64,000 nucleotides of DNA from Pelobacter propionicus DSM 2379 (GCF_000015045.1 NC_008609.1:2365501-2429500); one strand, 5' to 3'. Shown: positions 18,671 through 27,593, counted from the first letter of the stretch. Program-made: numbers and translations. Notes: a model not told the origin generated them from the letters alone.

Positions 18671-20209
18671 CTATTCCAGGGCGTCCAGCACCAGCTTGTA
18701 TTTCGGATCCTCCCAATAATTCACATCTATAATGGAAGAAGCGTTATCCAGCAATTTGCGGCAGTCTTCACTCAAATGGCGCAGGTGCACCTTTTTTCCC
18801 ACCTTGGCATATCGTTCCGTGGTTCTGTTGAGGGCTTCGATGGCGGAGTGGTCAACCACCCTTGATTCCTCAAAATCAATGATGACCTCCTGAGGGTCGT
18901 TCAGTACATCAAACTTTTCCTGGAACGCCGCGACAGACCCGAAAAACAACGGACCGTAAATGTGGTAATGCTTGACGCCGTCTATGTTGATGTGCTTCCT
19001 GGCCCGAATTCTGGTGGCGTTTTGCCAGGCGAAAACCAGGGCCGAGATCACCACGCCGATCAGAACGGCCAACGCCAGATTGTGGAAGAGCACCGTTACC
19101 CCAGCAACAAGAACCATGACGAACACATCGGCGGCAGGTACTTTGCGGATGATTCTCAGGCTGGCCCATTCAAAGGTTCCGATAGCCACCATGAACATAA
19201 GCCCAACCAGCGCCGCCATGGGGATTTTTTCGATCAGTGGCGCACCTACCAGAATAAAAAGCAACAGCCCAACAGCGGCCACGATTCCCGACAACCGCTT
19301 CCTGCCTCCCGAACTGACGTTGATAATGCTCTGTCCGATCATGGCGCAACCGCCCATACCGCCGAAAAACCCCGTCAGCACGTTGGCGGCGCCTTGGGCA
19401 AGGCATTCCCTGTTGCCGCGTCCGCGGGTTTCCGTCATTTCATCAACCACGGCCAGGGTCAGCAGGCTTTCGATCAGTCCCACCATGGCCATGATCAGCG
19501 AATAGGGGAAGATTATCCTCAGCGTCTCGAAGTTCAATGGCGCCAAGGGAAAGTGAAACTGGGGGAGTCCGCCGGATATGGAAGCGATATCGCCGACGGT
19601 TCGGGTGGGGATTCCAAAATAGATAATGACCGCTGACACAATGACAATAGCAGCAAGCGAGGCGGGAACGGCCTTGGTGAACTTGGGCAGGAAGTGGATG
19701 ATTGCCATGGTAGCAAGGACAAAGCCCAGCATGATCCACAGCGGCGTGCCTGTTACCCAGGACAACGCGTTACCCGGTCCGGCAACCTTGAACTGGTTGA
19801 GTTGAGACATGAATATCACAATTGCCAGGCCGTTGACGAATCCGAACATGACCGGGTGCGGCACCAGGCGGATGAATTTGCCCAGACGAAACAGGCCGAC
19901 ACTTATCTGGATGAGCCCCATGAGTACGACGGCTGCAAACAGGTATTCCACGCCATGTCTGGCAACCAGGCTGACGACGACGACGGCTACAGCGCCGGTT
20001 GCTCCTGAAATCATACCTGGCCGTCCACCGAAAAGCGCGGTGATGAGGCCAATGATGAATGCAGAATAGAGCCCCACCAGGGGGCTTACGTTGGCGATGA
20101 GCGAGAAGGCAACAGCTTCGGGGACAAGAGCAATGGCAACAGTCAGTCCGGACAGGATTTCGTTCTTGGCGTTGAGATGTGAACTTTTCATTGCTTCAAT
20201 AAATGTCAT
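18671..20209 (-). CDS. SulP-family anion transporter with STAS domain
   Basis: A 512-residue SulP/SLC26-type permease. The N-terminal membrane domain begins with the conserved [18 protein letters not shown] signature and G-L-Y-S-A-F-I. The signature [11 protein letters not shown] (about residues 282-292) is also clear. A cytoplasmic STAS domain occupies about residues 405-505, with the [10 protein letters not shown] core. Substrate could be sulfate, bicarbonate or another anion; the compact length and sequence resemble the BicA-like/sodium-dependent subgroup, but specificity cannot be read from sequence. AAAGGA precedes the ATG. No sulfate-assimilation genes lie nearby. Confidence 0.88.
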   Translation of the reverse strand: MTFIEAMKSSHLNAKNEILSGLTVAIALVPEAVAFSLIANVSPLVGLYSAFIIGLITALFGGRPGMISGATGAVAVVVVSLVARHGVEYLFAAVVLMGLIQISVGLFRLGKFIRLVPHPVMFGFVNGLAIVIFMSQLNQFKVAGPGNALSWVTGTPLWIMLGFVLATMAIIHFLPKFTKAVPASLAAIVIVSAVIIYFGIPTRTVGDIASISGGLPQFHFPLAPLNFETLRIIFPYSLIMAMVGLIESLLTLAVVDEMTETRGRGNRECLAQGAANVLTGFFGGMGGCAMIGQSIINVSSGGRKRLSGIVAAVGLLLFILVGAPLIEKIPMAALVGLMFMVAIGTFEWASLRIIRKVPAADVFVMVLVAGVTVLFHNLALAVLIGVVISALVFAWQNATRIRARKHINIDGVKHYHIYGPLFFGSVAAFQEKFDVLNDPQEVIIDFEESRVVDHSAIEALNRTTERYAKVGKKVHLRHLSEDCRKLLDNASSIIDVNYWEDPKYKLVLDALE

Positions 20210-20677
20210 GCGGTTCCTTTACCGGTGAATTGAGTTTCCCGCAGGCGACGGGACATCCCAGGGACAGATTGGCGCATATGCCATCAAACACAACCGGCAC
20301 AGTGAACCATTGCCCCTTGAGAAGGATGGTACGGAAAAGCGGATAGACATACCCGCAACTCCCTGCCGTCAACGACGAGGCGATTACATAGTTGTTTCTA
20401 GTTCTGATGTCTGGGGCTTGTCATGCAGTGGACTGCGAGGGAAGCACTGATTGAAAAGGCTTGGATCATTGCAGAAAATTTCTAGAAATTTATCAAGATA
20501 AGAATAGCAAAGCAAGGCTTTTTATTGCGCCGGTGCGTCCATCCGTCCCTTCTGATGTCAACGACATAATAGACGACTCTCTTCAGGGGCGAGTGTCGCG
20601 TGGCAGCATCACCAGAGTGCAGGCACAACCCCTGATCGCCGCCCTCCCGTGGTGTGCCGGAAAATCGTGGCAGCTCC
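20210..20677. other. Intergenic region with a 16-bp perfect palindrome
   Basis: No gene is supported in this 468-base stretch upstream of the SulP gene. AAATTTCTAGAAATTT (20476-20491) is a perfect palindrome in an AT-rich patch and may be an operator. A 77-residue open frame over the region lacks a start signal and recognisable features. Confidence 0.45.
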
Positions 20678-21421
20678 CTAGATGGAGCGGTTGACGAGAT
20701 CGATCAGATAATCCTCTGACGGGAAGGAAAGGTACTCCTGGTAGAAGGCGCTCAGGATACCGGCTACCAGCGTCCTGGTTTCCGATCCGACGACGCCGTC
20801 CCCACCCCGTGTCGCGGGCAGGGCTCTTTGCACAAGTACGTATAAAACCTTGGCAAAGGCCTGCAGGTATGGCCTGTCGTCACTGTGTGCCGCTCTGAAA
20901 AAAGGCCTCTGCCCCATGACCTGCATCACATCGGTGATCGCCTCAGGATCATTCAGACAGAGCATCTGAAGTTCAGTCAGTTGGCTGCTCCCCAGACAGA
21001 ACGGCTCCTGTGACAGGTAGGCCAGGTTGTCTCTGGCAGCCAGCGCGGATTTAGGATTAACCGCCAACGGCACGTTATTCATCAGCTCATAGGCAGTTAT
21101 GCTCTCGTTGATCCTGCTGTCTATCTGGTCCATTGACAACAACCTGTCGTGTATCTGGCTGTTGGAGAAGAAACCACCCTCATAGAGAATGTGCGCTGAA
21201 AAATGAAAGTAGGCATCCCCTATCCCTGCCAGCAGTTCAGGGTTCTCCCGTATCACGTCGAAGTCAGACAGTTGTTCCCTGATTTCCTCCCGGTCGCCGG
21301 GTTGAGTGCCGGCTGTCGGCTGATTGTTCAGAAACGCCTCGGCCAGTTCGGCTGCGGTAGACGTGCTGCACAAAATACGATCTATCTCGTGGATGATTCC
21401 GTTCTCTCGTTCCTTCGACAT
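20678..21421 (-). CDS. Hypothetical cytoplasmic helical protein
   Basis: A 247-residue protein with no recognised family. AGGAGG precedes the ATG, and codon usage resembles neighbouring genes, so it is probably real. It is predicted to be mostly helical and acidic, with no signal peptide, no membrane segment, and no obvious metal or nucleotide motif. A few cysteines (about residues 18, 144 and 154) are scattered. It lies downstream of the flavin reductase gene on the same strand with a gap of about 200 bases, so co-transcription is possible but not evident. Confidence 0.65.
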   Translation of the reverse strand: MSKERENGIIHEIDRILCSTSTAAELAEAFLNNQPTAGTQPGDREEIREQLSDFDVIRENPELLAGIGDAYFHFSAHILYEGGFFSNSQIHDRLLSMDQIDSRINESITAYELMNNVPLAVNPKSALAARDNLAYLSQEPFCLGSSQLTELQMLCLNDPEAITDVMQVMGQRPFFRAAHSDDRPYLQAFAKVLYVLVQRALPATRGGDGVVGSETRTLVAGILSAFYQEYLSFPSEDYLIDLVNRSI

Positions 21422-21617
21422 GCCGGCCTCCTTGTGGCGCCCTGGTAAGCCTTATCCGATCCAAACATAACGTGCATCTCTTCGTCGGCTCACCGGAGGC
21501 CGGGTGAGGGCCTCCGAAGTCTTCTTTGCAACCTTGACAACATCGCTGCCCCTGGACACAGCGACCGCAGGCCGCCGGAGTCTCCCCCAACAGGTCTCTC
21601 CGGCAGCCGCGGACCGG

Positions 21618-22187
21618 TCAGGCCAGATCCTTCCCCACCGAGAAAGCCTTGCCCAGCAGGGGGCCGACGCCGCGATACTCCCTGCGGGACACATCGTAGA
21701 TCAGCGGCCTGATCTTGGTGATATCCGGCAGGCCGTCATCGCCGAACAGGGCCGCATCCATCTTCACGTCCAGGATCTCCCCGATGAACTGGGTGTGCAC
21801 GCCGATCTCCAGGGTGTGCAGCAGGCGGCACTCCAGCACCACCGGAAACTCCTCGGCATAGGGGGCATCCACCAGCTCGCTTCTGACCGGGGTCAGGCCG
21901 CTGGCGGCGAACTTGTCCGCATCCTTCCCCGAGACGATGCCGACGTAATCAGCCTGTTTTATCCATGGCTCAGAGGCGATGCCGACCGTGAAGGCCTTGC
22001 GCTCCACGATGGCATCATAGGTGTGGCGCGACTTGCGCACGGAAACGGTCACGCAGGGGGGCTCGGAGCAGCAGATGCCGCCCCAGGCGGCGTTCATCAG
22101 GTTCGGCTTGCCGTTTTTGTCGTAGCTGCCGATCATCAGGACCGGCGTGGGAAACATCAGTGTCTTGGCTCCAAGGGATTGCTTCAT
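21618..22187 (-). CDS. Flavin reductase-like / flavoredoxin family protein
   Basis: A 189-residue FMN-binding split-barrel protein of the flavin reductase-like family, which includes flavoredoxin (Flr) of sulfate reducers and related flavin reductases. Typical features are P-x-P-V-x-M-I-G-S-Y-D near the N terminus, N-x-x-x-A-A-W-G-G-I-C-C-S-E-P-P (about residues 32-47), and S-x-x-K-x-x-D-K-F. It would bind FMN and exchange electrons with NAD(P)H or an electron-transfer protein. AGGAGG lies about 11 bases before the ATG. The partner oxidoreductase is not visible here. Confidence 0.85.
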   Translation of the reverse strand: MKQSLGAKTLMFPTPVLMIGSYDKNGKPNLMNAAWGGICCSEPPCVTVSVRKSRHTYDAIVERKAFTVGIASEPWIKQADYVGIVSGKDADKFAASGLTPVRSELVDAPYAEEFPVVLECRLLHTLEIGVHTQFIGEILDVKMDAALFGDDGLPDITKIRPLIYDVSRREYRGVGPLLGKAFSVGKDLA

Positions 22188-22277
22188 GGTTAATCGAACC
22201 TCCTCGTAAAGTATGGTATCCGTCTGGTTGTCCAGCGATGATCACAAAAAGGAACGGTCCCTGTCGCCCAGGAGCCG

Positions 22278-22791
22278 TCAATCATGGGCGACAGGGATCA
22301 AGGCACTCGTATCAAACCCCAGGGCAGCGGCTTTCGCCACCAGTCTGTCCCGAACACCTGGCTCCATTTCAGGACTCCTGGACAGGATCCAGAGGTATGA
22401 GCGGTCCGGGCCACAAACTGAGTGCATAACGGTAGTATTCTTGGTCAAGATCGACCACGACATAGGCTCCGTAAAAGGGGCCGAAGAATGACACCTTGAG
22501 AAAGCCCTGCCCCGGATCCTGAACGAAATAGGCTTTGCCCACGGCCTGCTTCCAGCGGTTTTCCCGCGCCGAATAGCCGCGATTGACCACCCGCAGCCCG
22601 CCATCCTCCCGCACGGTGTACTCAGCGCTGACGCGGGTCAGGCCACGTTCGAACGGATGGTCCAGGCGGGCTACTTCATACCATTTCCCCAAAAATTTTT
22701 CGACCCTGAAGCCATCAACGGGTGTCACCCCGTCAGGCAACGTGACGCATCCGCTTATGAAAAGCGCCAGCAACAGCGACAGTATTTTCAT
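22278..22791 (-). pseudogene. blc: Lipocalin (Blc-like) gene interrupted by a frameshift
   Basis: This encodes an outer-membrane lipoprotein of the bacterial lipocalin family, but its reading frame is broken. From the ATG at 22791 the frame gives a signal peptide with lipobox FISGC15, then the lipocalin signature G-K-W-Y-E-V-A-R, and proceeds as far as YYRYALS. There the frame shifts: the next bases encode the expected continuation in the +1 frame (CGPDRSYLWILSRSPE, then LGFDTSALIPV). One extra base near 22417-22420 accounts for it. Unshifted, translation ends at 22369, losing about 30 residues. The restored protein would be about 170 residues, close to E. coli Blc (177). Genuine mutation and sequencing error are equally possible. 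Confidence 0.8.
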
Positions 22792-23050
22792 GGCGATTCT
22801 CCCCCTGATGATCCGCGGAACTGGCAACGCATCTTTTCACCCTGTCCACAGGACAGTGTCATTCCAGCACCATGCCGCTTCGGCAGCCGCTTGCCGTCCA
22901 TTCGGTCACACCTATGTACGGTCCGCGCGCGCCCCTGTCAACTCCATTCCCTGCCCCGTTCTCGCCGACCTCACCCTACCTGCGAAAAATCTCTTTCGCG
23001 CCATTGCCAACCGGGCGATCCTGTGGTTAATTAAAAACCAGGAGGCAGCC

Positions 23051-23908
23051 TTGGAAGTCAACGGAAGCTATAGCCGCACCGCCCTGGCAACGGCAAGCAT
23101 GCGCGCCGCACATCAGGTGATTGATGCACGGCCGCTCATACTGGATGACCCGCTGGCCCTGCGGATTCTGGGGGACAACGCCGCGGACGGGATCAAGAAC
23201 GCCCTGGAACGGTACCAGAACCCGCGGGGCATGGCCCTGCGCGCCCACGTCGTGCTACGCTCCCGCTTCTGCGAGGACCGGTTGGCAGAGGCGGTGAAGA
23301 ACGGCGTCCGGCGCTACCTGATCCTGGGGGCCGGCTTCGACACCTTTGCCCTGCGCCAGCCCGAATGGGCGCGGAAGCTGGAGATCGTGGAGATCGACCA
23401 CCCGGCGACCCAGGCCGAAAAACGCTCCCGCATGGCGCGGTCCGGACTCGCAACGCCGGACAACCTGCGCTTCATCCCCATGGATTTCCAGTGCGACTGC
23501 CTGATCCAAAAACTGGCGAAAAACGGCATCCATGCCGACCAACCCACCTTCTTCTCCTGGCTGGGGGTGACCATGTACCTGGACGGAAAGACCATCGATG
23601 CCACGCTGCGCGCCTTGGCCAGCTTTCCGGCCGGCAGCGGGGTGACACTCTCCTTCATGCAGCCATTGGAGCCGGGCCACGACGGTGAACGGCAAGAGCT
23701 GGCGCGGCGTGTGGCCCAAAACAGCGAACCGTTCGTGAGCTTCTTCACTCCCGAGGATATGGAGGACGCGCTGCAGAAGGCCGGCTTTGACGCCATCCAT
23801 TTCCTGACCCCGGAAGAGATCGGCAGGCGCTATTTCAGCAGCAGACCGGCCGACCTTCCCCGGCCGCGCAGGGTAGGCATCCTGTCGGCGGAAAAGGGGA
23901 CAGGATAA
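23051..23908 (+). CDS. Leucine carboxyl methyltransferase-like SAM methyltransferase
   Basis: A 285-residue class I methyltransferase of the LCMT-like family (putative S-adenosylmethionine-dependent methyltransferase, often in natural-product or unassigned contexts). The start is read as the TTG at 23051, 5-6 bases after GGAGG; longer upstream extension is unsupported. Motifs: S-R-T-A-L-A-T-A-x-x-R-A-A-H near the N terminus, the SAM-binding G-A-G-F-D-T-F-A-L-R (about residues 97-106), the acidic D-x-P loop E-I-D-H-P-A-T-Q (about 115-122), and F-F-S-W-L-G-V-T-M-Y-L (about 160-170). The substrate is unknown, and no biosynthetic genes are adjacent. Confidence 0.82.
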   Translation: MEVNGSYSRTALATASMRAAHQVIDARPLILDDPLALRILGDNAADGIKNALERYQNPRGMALRAHVVLRSRFCEDRLAEAVKNGVRRYLILGAGFDTFALRQPEWARKLEIVEIDHPATQAEKRSRMARSGLATPDNLRFIPMDFQCDCLIQKLAKNGIHADQPTFFSWLGVTMYLDGKTIDATLRALASFPAGSGVTLSFMQPLEPGHDGERQELARRVAQNSEPFVSFFTPEDMEDALQKAGFDAIHFLTPEEIGRRYFSSRPADLPRPRRVGILSAEKGTG

Positions 23909-24283
23909 CCTCTCAACGGGCAGATGCGCTGCAAAAACGGAAAAGGTCCGAAGGGAAGGGAAAAACACCACATCATGGGAAAGAGTGCCGGTAGTGGGGC
24001 AGGTCGGGCGGTTCGTTAGTGCAATGAAGCTCTCGTGGAATAAAGCTTTCCGGGGAAACGGTCCCGCAGCCACTCGGGTCGCAGAAAAACAGTCCCGTGC
24101 CCTCTGGCGCTCTGACCCGGCAACAGGGAAGAGAGGCCGCGGCCGGCGACTGGATCACGGGAACGGCAGCAGCCGGAAACCCTTTAGGCTTCGAACGTTC
24201 CGGCTGCTTCTTGCCTACATTTCAGCGGCAACCAGGGGCGCGGCGTATCCGCGGACACAGGCACCCGTCGGATGCTGAACCGC
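23909..24283. other. Intergenic region with strong hairpin
   Basis: No gene is supported. AGCAGCCGGAA (24168-24178) and TTCCGGCTGCT (24198-24208) form a perfect 11-bp stem, followed by TTCTT on the plus strand. This is a candidate terminator for the methyltransferase or for the convergent flavodoxin-type gene, although the T run is short. The remainder shows nothing clear. Confidence 0.5.
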
Positions 24284-24853
24284 CTACTCCAGCAGTTCCC
24301 TGGCAACATCCTCGGCCTGCTTCAGAATCTTCTCGGGGATGGCATCCACGGTCAGGGGGCCGTAGCCGCAGGCGCGGATCAGGCGCCGTTCGGCAAACCC
24401 CATCCATTTCAGGAACCCCTCGTAATTGGGGTAAATATCCGCAAACAGCGCTTCGTCCGCATGCCCCTGACAGAGGACAAAGACCAGTTTCTTCGGGCTC
24501 AGCCTGGTCATGTTGCTGCCGGTCATGTATTCCGGCGTCAGGTACGAGTAGGTGCGGTCGAGAAACCCCTTCATCTGGGCGGTGACATCACCGAAGTAGA
24601 CCGGTGAGGCCAAAAGCACCAGATCAGCCTCCTGCACCGCATCAAGCACCTGGGTCAGGTCGTCCTTCAGTATGCACCGGTCATAATCCCGCTTGCAGGC
24701 ATAGCATCCCTGGCACCCCCGAAAGGTAAGCCGGTTCAGCTCGAAGGTACGGATATCCGCCCCCAGGCTGGCGGCGGTCTCGGTGAAACGGTTGGCAATG
24801 CTGGCGCTGTTCTTGCCCCTGCGCGGACTTCCAAGAATCGATACGACTTTCAT
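24284..24853 (-). CDS. NADPH-dependent FMN reductase / flavodoxin-fold protein
   Basis: A 189-residue flavodoxin-like protein (NADPH-dependent FMN reductase family, iron-sulfur flavoprotein-like). The FMN phosphate-binding loop is G-S-P-R-R-G-K-N-S-A-S (about residues 8-18). It is followed by F-R-G-C-Q-G-C-Y-A-C-K (about 44-54), the Cys cluster of the ISF-like subgroup, and then S-P-V-Y-F-G-D-V-T-A-Q-M-K-G-F-L-D-R (about 83-100). The Cys spacing C-x2-C-x2-C resembles iron-sulfur flavoproteins, which carry C-x2-C-x2-C-x4-7-C for a [4Fe-4S] cluster; Cys at about residue 60 may be the fourth. Start at 24853 follows GAGGAGG; a longer upstream frame is unlikely. Confidence 0.82.
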   Translation of the reverse strand: MKVVSILGSPRRGKNSASIANRFTETAASLGADIRTFELNRLTFRGCQGCYACKRDYDRCILKDDLTQVLDAVQEADLVLLASPVYFGDVTAQMKGFLDRTYSYLTPEYMTGSNMTRLSPKKLVFVLCQGHADEALFADIYPNYEGFLKWMGFAERRLIRACGYGPLTVDAIPEKILKQAEDVARELLE

Positions 24854-25042
24854 ATCTTCCTCCTCGAAAAGAATTCCCGAATCCATGAATTCCGATGATC
24901 GAGCCCCACGGGACGCCGGATTCAAGCTCCCTATTCCCTAGCATACCAGAATTCCCGCGGGAGTATTCCGCACCCATTGTCATCGTTGCCTGAAAGATCC
25001 CCGCCCCAGGAATCAGACGGGAAAGCAGATCGGGAAAGAGTG

Positions 25043-26050
25043 TCAGCTTTCCAGCAGGTTGACCACCACGCGTCCCGTGATGCCTCCCCGCAGAATCGCC
25101 GCAATCTCCTGCTCCAGTCCCGCCAGCGTGCACTCGCGAATCATCCGCTCCAGATGGGCCGGTTTCCATTCCGAGGCCAGCCGTTGCCAGAGTTCCTGGC
25201 GGATGTCGTAAGGGCACTGCACCGAATCCACTCCCAGCAGGCTCACCCCCCGCAGGATGAAGGGATAGACGTTCATGTTCAGTTCAGTCGAACCAACCAG
25301 GCCGCAGCAGGTGACCGTACCGCCGTAGCGGGTTGATTTCAGCACCGCGGCCAGGGTCGCTCCACCGACCACGTCCACGGCGCCCGCCCATTTCTCGGCC
25401 AGCAGCGGCTTCTCCGCGAATGCGGTCACCTCGTCACGGCTGATTATACGGGCAGCCCCCAGTGCGGTCAGGAACTCCTCATACCCGCTCTTGCCGGTGG
25501 AGGCCACCACCCGGTAGCCGGCACGACTCAGGATGGCGACCGCCATACTGCCGACACCGCCGGTGGCGCCGGTCACCAAGATTTCGCCAGCTTCGGGATG
25601 CACGCCGGCCCGTTGCAACCGGAGCACCGACAGGGCAGCCGTCAGGCCTGCGGTGCCCAGGGCCATACTCTCCCGAAAGGTCAGGTTTTCGGGCAACCAC
25701 ACCGCCCAGGAGGAGGGAACGCGGATGTACTGACCAAAACCGCCATCGGTCTCCATCCCCAGGTCATAGCTGGTCACGATCACCCGGTCTCCGGCTGAAA
25801 AAGCGCCGCTGTCGCAGGAAACTACCTCCCCCACGGCGTCAATGCCGGGAGTGTGGGGAAAGTGGCGGGTAACGCCGGGGTGCCCCGTGGCTGAGAGTGC
25901 GTCCTTGTAGTTGAGTGAGGAGTAGTGGACCCGCACCAGCAGGTCCCCCTCGGGCAGGTCAGCCAGGGAACGCTCCCGGATGGTGCGCAAAAACCGTTTG
26001 TCAGCCGTCTTTTCCACCACCAGCGCCCTGAATTTCATGTCTTCACCCAT
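25043..26050 (-). CDS. YhdH/YhfP (AcuI-like) quinone oxidoreductase, acrylyl-CoA reductase family
   Basis: A 335-residue medium-chain reductase lacking catalytic zinc. Features: V-x-Y-S-S-L-N-Y-K-D-A-L near the N terminus, the Rossmann motif G-A-T-G-G-V-G-S-M-A (about residues 152-161), and Y-G-G-T-V-x-x-C-G-L-V-G (about 241-252). The family includes YhdH/AcuI, reported to reduce acrylyl-CoA, an electrophile, with NADPH. The start at 26050 has GGAG at good spacing; M-K-F-R at residue 5 is an alternative. A NemR-like TetR regulator is encoded next on the same strand, and operator-like repeats lie between the two genes. Confidence 0.85.
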   Translation of the reverse strand: MGEDMKFRALVVEKTADKRFLRTIRERSLADLPEGDLLVRVHYSSLNYKDALSATGHPGVTRHFPHTPGIDAVGEVVSCDSGAFSAGDRVIVTSYDLGMETDGGFGQYIRVPSSWAVWLPENLTFRESMALGTAGLTAALSVLRLQRAGVHPEAGEILVTGATGGVGSMAVAILSRAGYRVVASTGKSGYEEFLTALGAARIISRDEVTAFAEKPLLAEKWAGAVDVVGGATLAAVLKSTRYGGTVTCCGLVGSTELNMNVYPFILRGVSLLGVDSVQCPYDIRQELWQRLASEWKPAHLERMIRECTLAGLEQEIAAILRGGITGRVVVNLLES

Positions 26051-26068
26051 GTCCGGCTCCTTGTGTAT

Positions 26069-26097
26069 GAATTAGACCAGTCGTCTAGACTGGCGGC
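26069..26097 (-). promoter_or_regulatory. Putative yhdH promoter/operator (TetR-type box)
   Basis: On the minus strand a TAATTC (26069-26074) could serve as -10. Overlapping inverted repeats TAGAC-CAGTC-GTCTA (26073-26087) and CCAGTC-GTCTA-GACTGG (26077-26093) lie just upstream. The site resembles the TAGAC...GTCTA boxes at 26752, 48440 and 48611. No good -35 is seen. Confidence 0.6.
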
Positions 26098-26150
26098 GAT
26101 TACCACGACCGGGGACGTCATGTCCTTGTCGGACTGCCGACCGGGCCGCT

Positions 26151-26741
26151 CTACTGCTGAGAACGAAGCACCGTCGCAAACAGGATCTGGATGAAATCCC
26201 GGATCGGTTGCGGCGACTTCATCACCTTGGCCCGCAGGATGGCCCCCTCCCACCCGGAGAGGATGAAACAGGCCAGAACCTGGGGGTCAACCTCTCCCGA
26301 CAGTTCACCCGCCGCCTGCGCCTCCACCAGACAGGCGGCGAAGCGTTCCTTCCAGGAGGTGAAGATCTGGTCCAGGCGGGAGCGGAACCGCTCGTTGCTG
26401 TCCGCCAGTTCCTGCCCCAGATTGCCCACCAGACATCCCCTGGTACAGAGGTTCTGCTCCAGCCGCACAAGGCCGCTCTCCAGATAGTTGCGGATGCGGT
26501 TGAGGGGCGTCACCTCTTCATCAGCCAGGAAGGTTTCCAGTCGCTGGTCATAGCGCTCGGCAAAGTGGTCGATCACCGCCAGGCCGAACTCCTCTTTGCT
26601 CTTGAAGTAGTGGTAGAACGATCCCTTGGGTATGCCGGCTTCCCTGAGCACCGCGTCGATTCCGGTGGCGTTGTACCCGTTGCGGCTGATCAGGTCGGTG
26701 CCGATCTTGACGATTTCGCTTCGTGTATCTCGTTTTGCCAT
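26151..26741 (-). CDS. TetR-family regulator, NemR-like electrophile sensor
   Basis: A 196-residue TetR-family DNA-binding protein. Helix-turn-helix: T-G-I-D-A-V-L-R-E-A-G-I-P-K-G-S-F-Y-H-Y-F (about residues 26-46). The C-terminal domain has the conserved R-G-C-L-V-G-N-L-G-Q-E stretch with Cys99 and Cys103. Cys103 aligns with the redox- and electrophile-sensing cysteine of NemR (S-G-C-L), making a thiol-based sensor plausible. The neighbouring yhdH encodes a reductase of activated double bonds, fitting this. The gene likely represses itself: its promoter contains a palindromic operator between -35 and -10. Start could be either ATG, at 26747 or 26741; the predicted transcript start coincides with 26741. 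Confidence 0.82.
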   Translation of the reverse strand: MAKRDTRSEIVKIGTDLISRNGYNATGIDAVLREAGIPKGSFYHYFKSKEEFGLAVIDHFAERYDQRLETFLADEEVTPLNRIRNYLESGLVRLEQNLCTRGCLVGNLGQELADSNERFRSRLDQIFTSWKERFAACLVEAQAAGELSGEVDPQVLACFILSGWEGAILRAKVMKSPQPIRDFIQILFATVLRSQQ

Positions 26742-26747
26742 GGGCAT

Positions 26748-26776
26748 AAAATAGACTGGGCAGTCTAACCTGTCAA
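26748..26776 (-). promoter_or_regulatory. tetR promoter with embedded palindromic operator
   Basis: On the minus strand TTGACA (26771-26776) and TATTTT (26748-26753) are 17 bases apart, with the operator TAGACTGGGCAGTCTA (26752-26767) in the spacer: 7-bp arms, 2-base centre. The same design, TTGACT-17-TATTTT with TAGACTGATCGGTCTA, recurs at 48607-48635. Autorepression is likely. Confidence 0.78.
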
Positions 26777-27074
26777 GGAAATCCCCCGGAAACGGCATCA
26801 TCCCCCGCCTGCTGGACGCTCTGGAAACGATCGGCTGTTCCCCCTGGGGGTTCAAGGTGGAGCGGCATTCCCCGACCGCGCCTCCGCTGCCGTTGATCAC
26901 TGTAAAAGGATGGTGCAATTGATGGGGTTGGGAATCGGCTTCATCTGGATGGGGCTGGAGGGAGAGCAGAACGCCAACGACAAGTTGAAGGGGGGCGCCA
27001 GAACCTGCCCCTGCCGCCAGGGGCACGACAGCGACACAAAAGCTGCGCCCCCCGGCGGCTGGAGGGATTCAGCC
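26777..27074. other. Intergenic region, no clear features
   Basis: About 300 bases between the tetR promoter and the DUF4405/EF-hand gene. Open frames exist on both strands but have no start signals or recognisable protein features. Several G- and C-runs occur (CCCCTGGGGG, GGGGGGCGCC, GCGCCCCCCGG). No function assigned. Confidence 0.4.
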
Positions 27075-27593
27075 TCAGAGGCTGTTTCGCCGAACAGGAT
27101 TCCCCCGTGGGCCGTGCGGTCCGCGTGCGTTGCCACCCTCCCCCTGCCCCCCCATGGACAACAGCTCTTGGGTAGAAATGGCGCCGTCATGGTTGCCATC
27201 CAGCCTGTTGAGCGAGTCAGCAGCAGCGGAGACCTCGTCAGCATCGATAAGCCCGTTTCCGTTCAGATCAAATGTCTGTACAAGCTGGTTCGGTCTACCC
27301 TGTTTGCCACCGCCCCCTGTTCCGGCATACAGGACAACCAGTGACAGGATGATGCCGCCACATACCGCGAGTATGGCCGAGCGTTCACGGAAATGACTCA
27401 GGAAGGACCGCCAGTTGACCACCAGATGGATGACCGCCGCCAGCGTAAAGACATAGCCGATCCATTCGTGGAGCGCCTTGATGCCGCCGTTTTTTACATG
27501 GAATGCCATCAGGATTCCGGTGACCCCCACGACGAGAAAGGTTACGGATGTTATCGGGCTGATCCATGTTCGATTCAACAGCCTGTTTTTCAT
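27075..27593 (-). CDS. DUF4405-like membrane protein with C-terminal EF-hands
   Basis: A 172-residue protein in two parts. Residues 1-95 form a three-helix membrane module resembling the DUF4405 (cytochrome b561-like) family, with histidines at about 32, 42 and 56 that are positioned as possible heme ligands. After a Gly-rich linker, residues 105-145 hold two EF-hand loops, D-L-N-G-N-G-L-I-D-A-D-E and D-G-N-H-D-G-A-I-S-T-Q-E. This suggests a membrane redox protein responding to calcium, but no function is established. A reasonable start at 27593 follows AAGGAG. It lies close to the DUF2059-like secreted gene upstream and to the TetR gene downstream. Confidence 0.65.
   Translation of the reverse strand: MKNRLLNRTWISPITSVTFLVVGVTGILMAFHVKNGGIKALHEWIGYVFTLAAVIHLVVNWRSFLSHFRERSAILAVCGGIILSLVVLYAGTGGGGKQGRPNQLVQTFDLNGNGLIDADEVSAAADSLNRLDGNHDGAISTQELLSMGGQGEGGNARGPHGPRGNPVRRNSL

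Noticed and set aside
20461-20694. 77-residue plus-strand frame before the hypothetical gene
   Set aside because: No start signal, no family; overlaps the end of the gene on the other strand.
26910-27344. 144-residue plus-strand frame
   Set aside because: Overlaps the DUF4405/EF-hand gene antisense, lacks a plausible start and domain.
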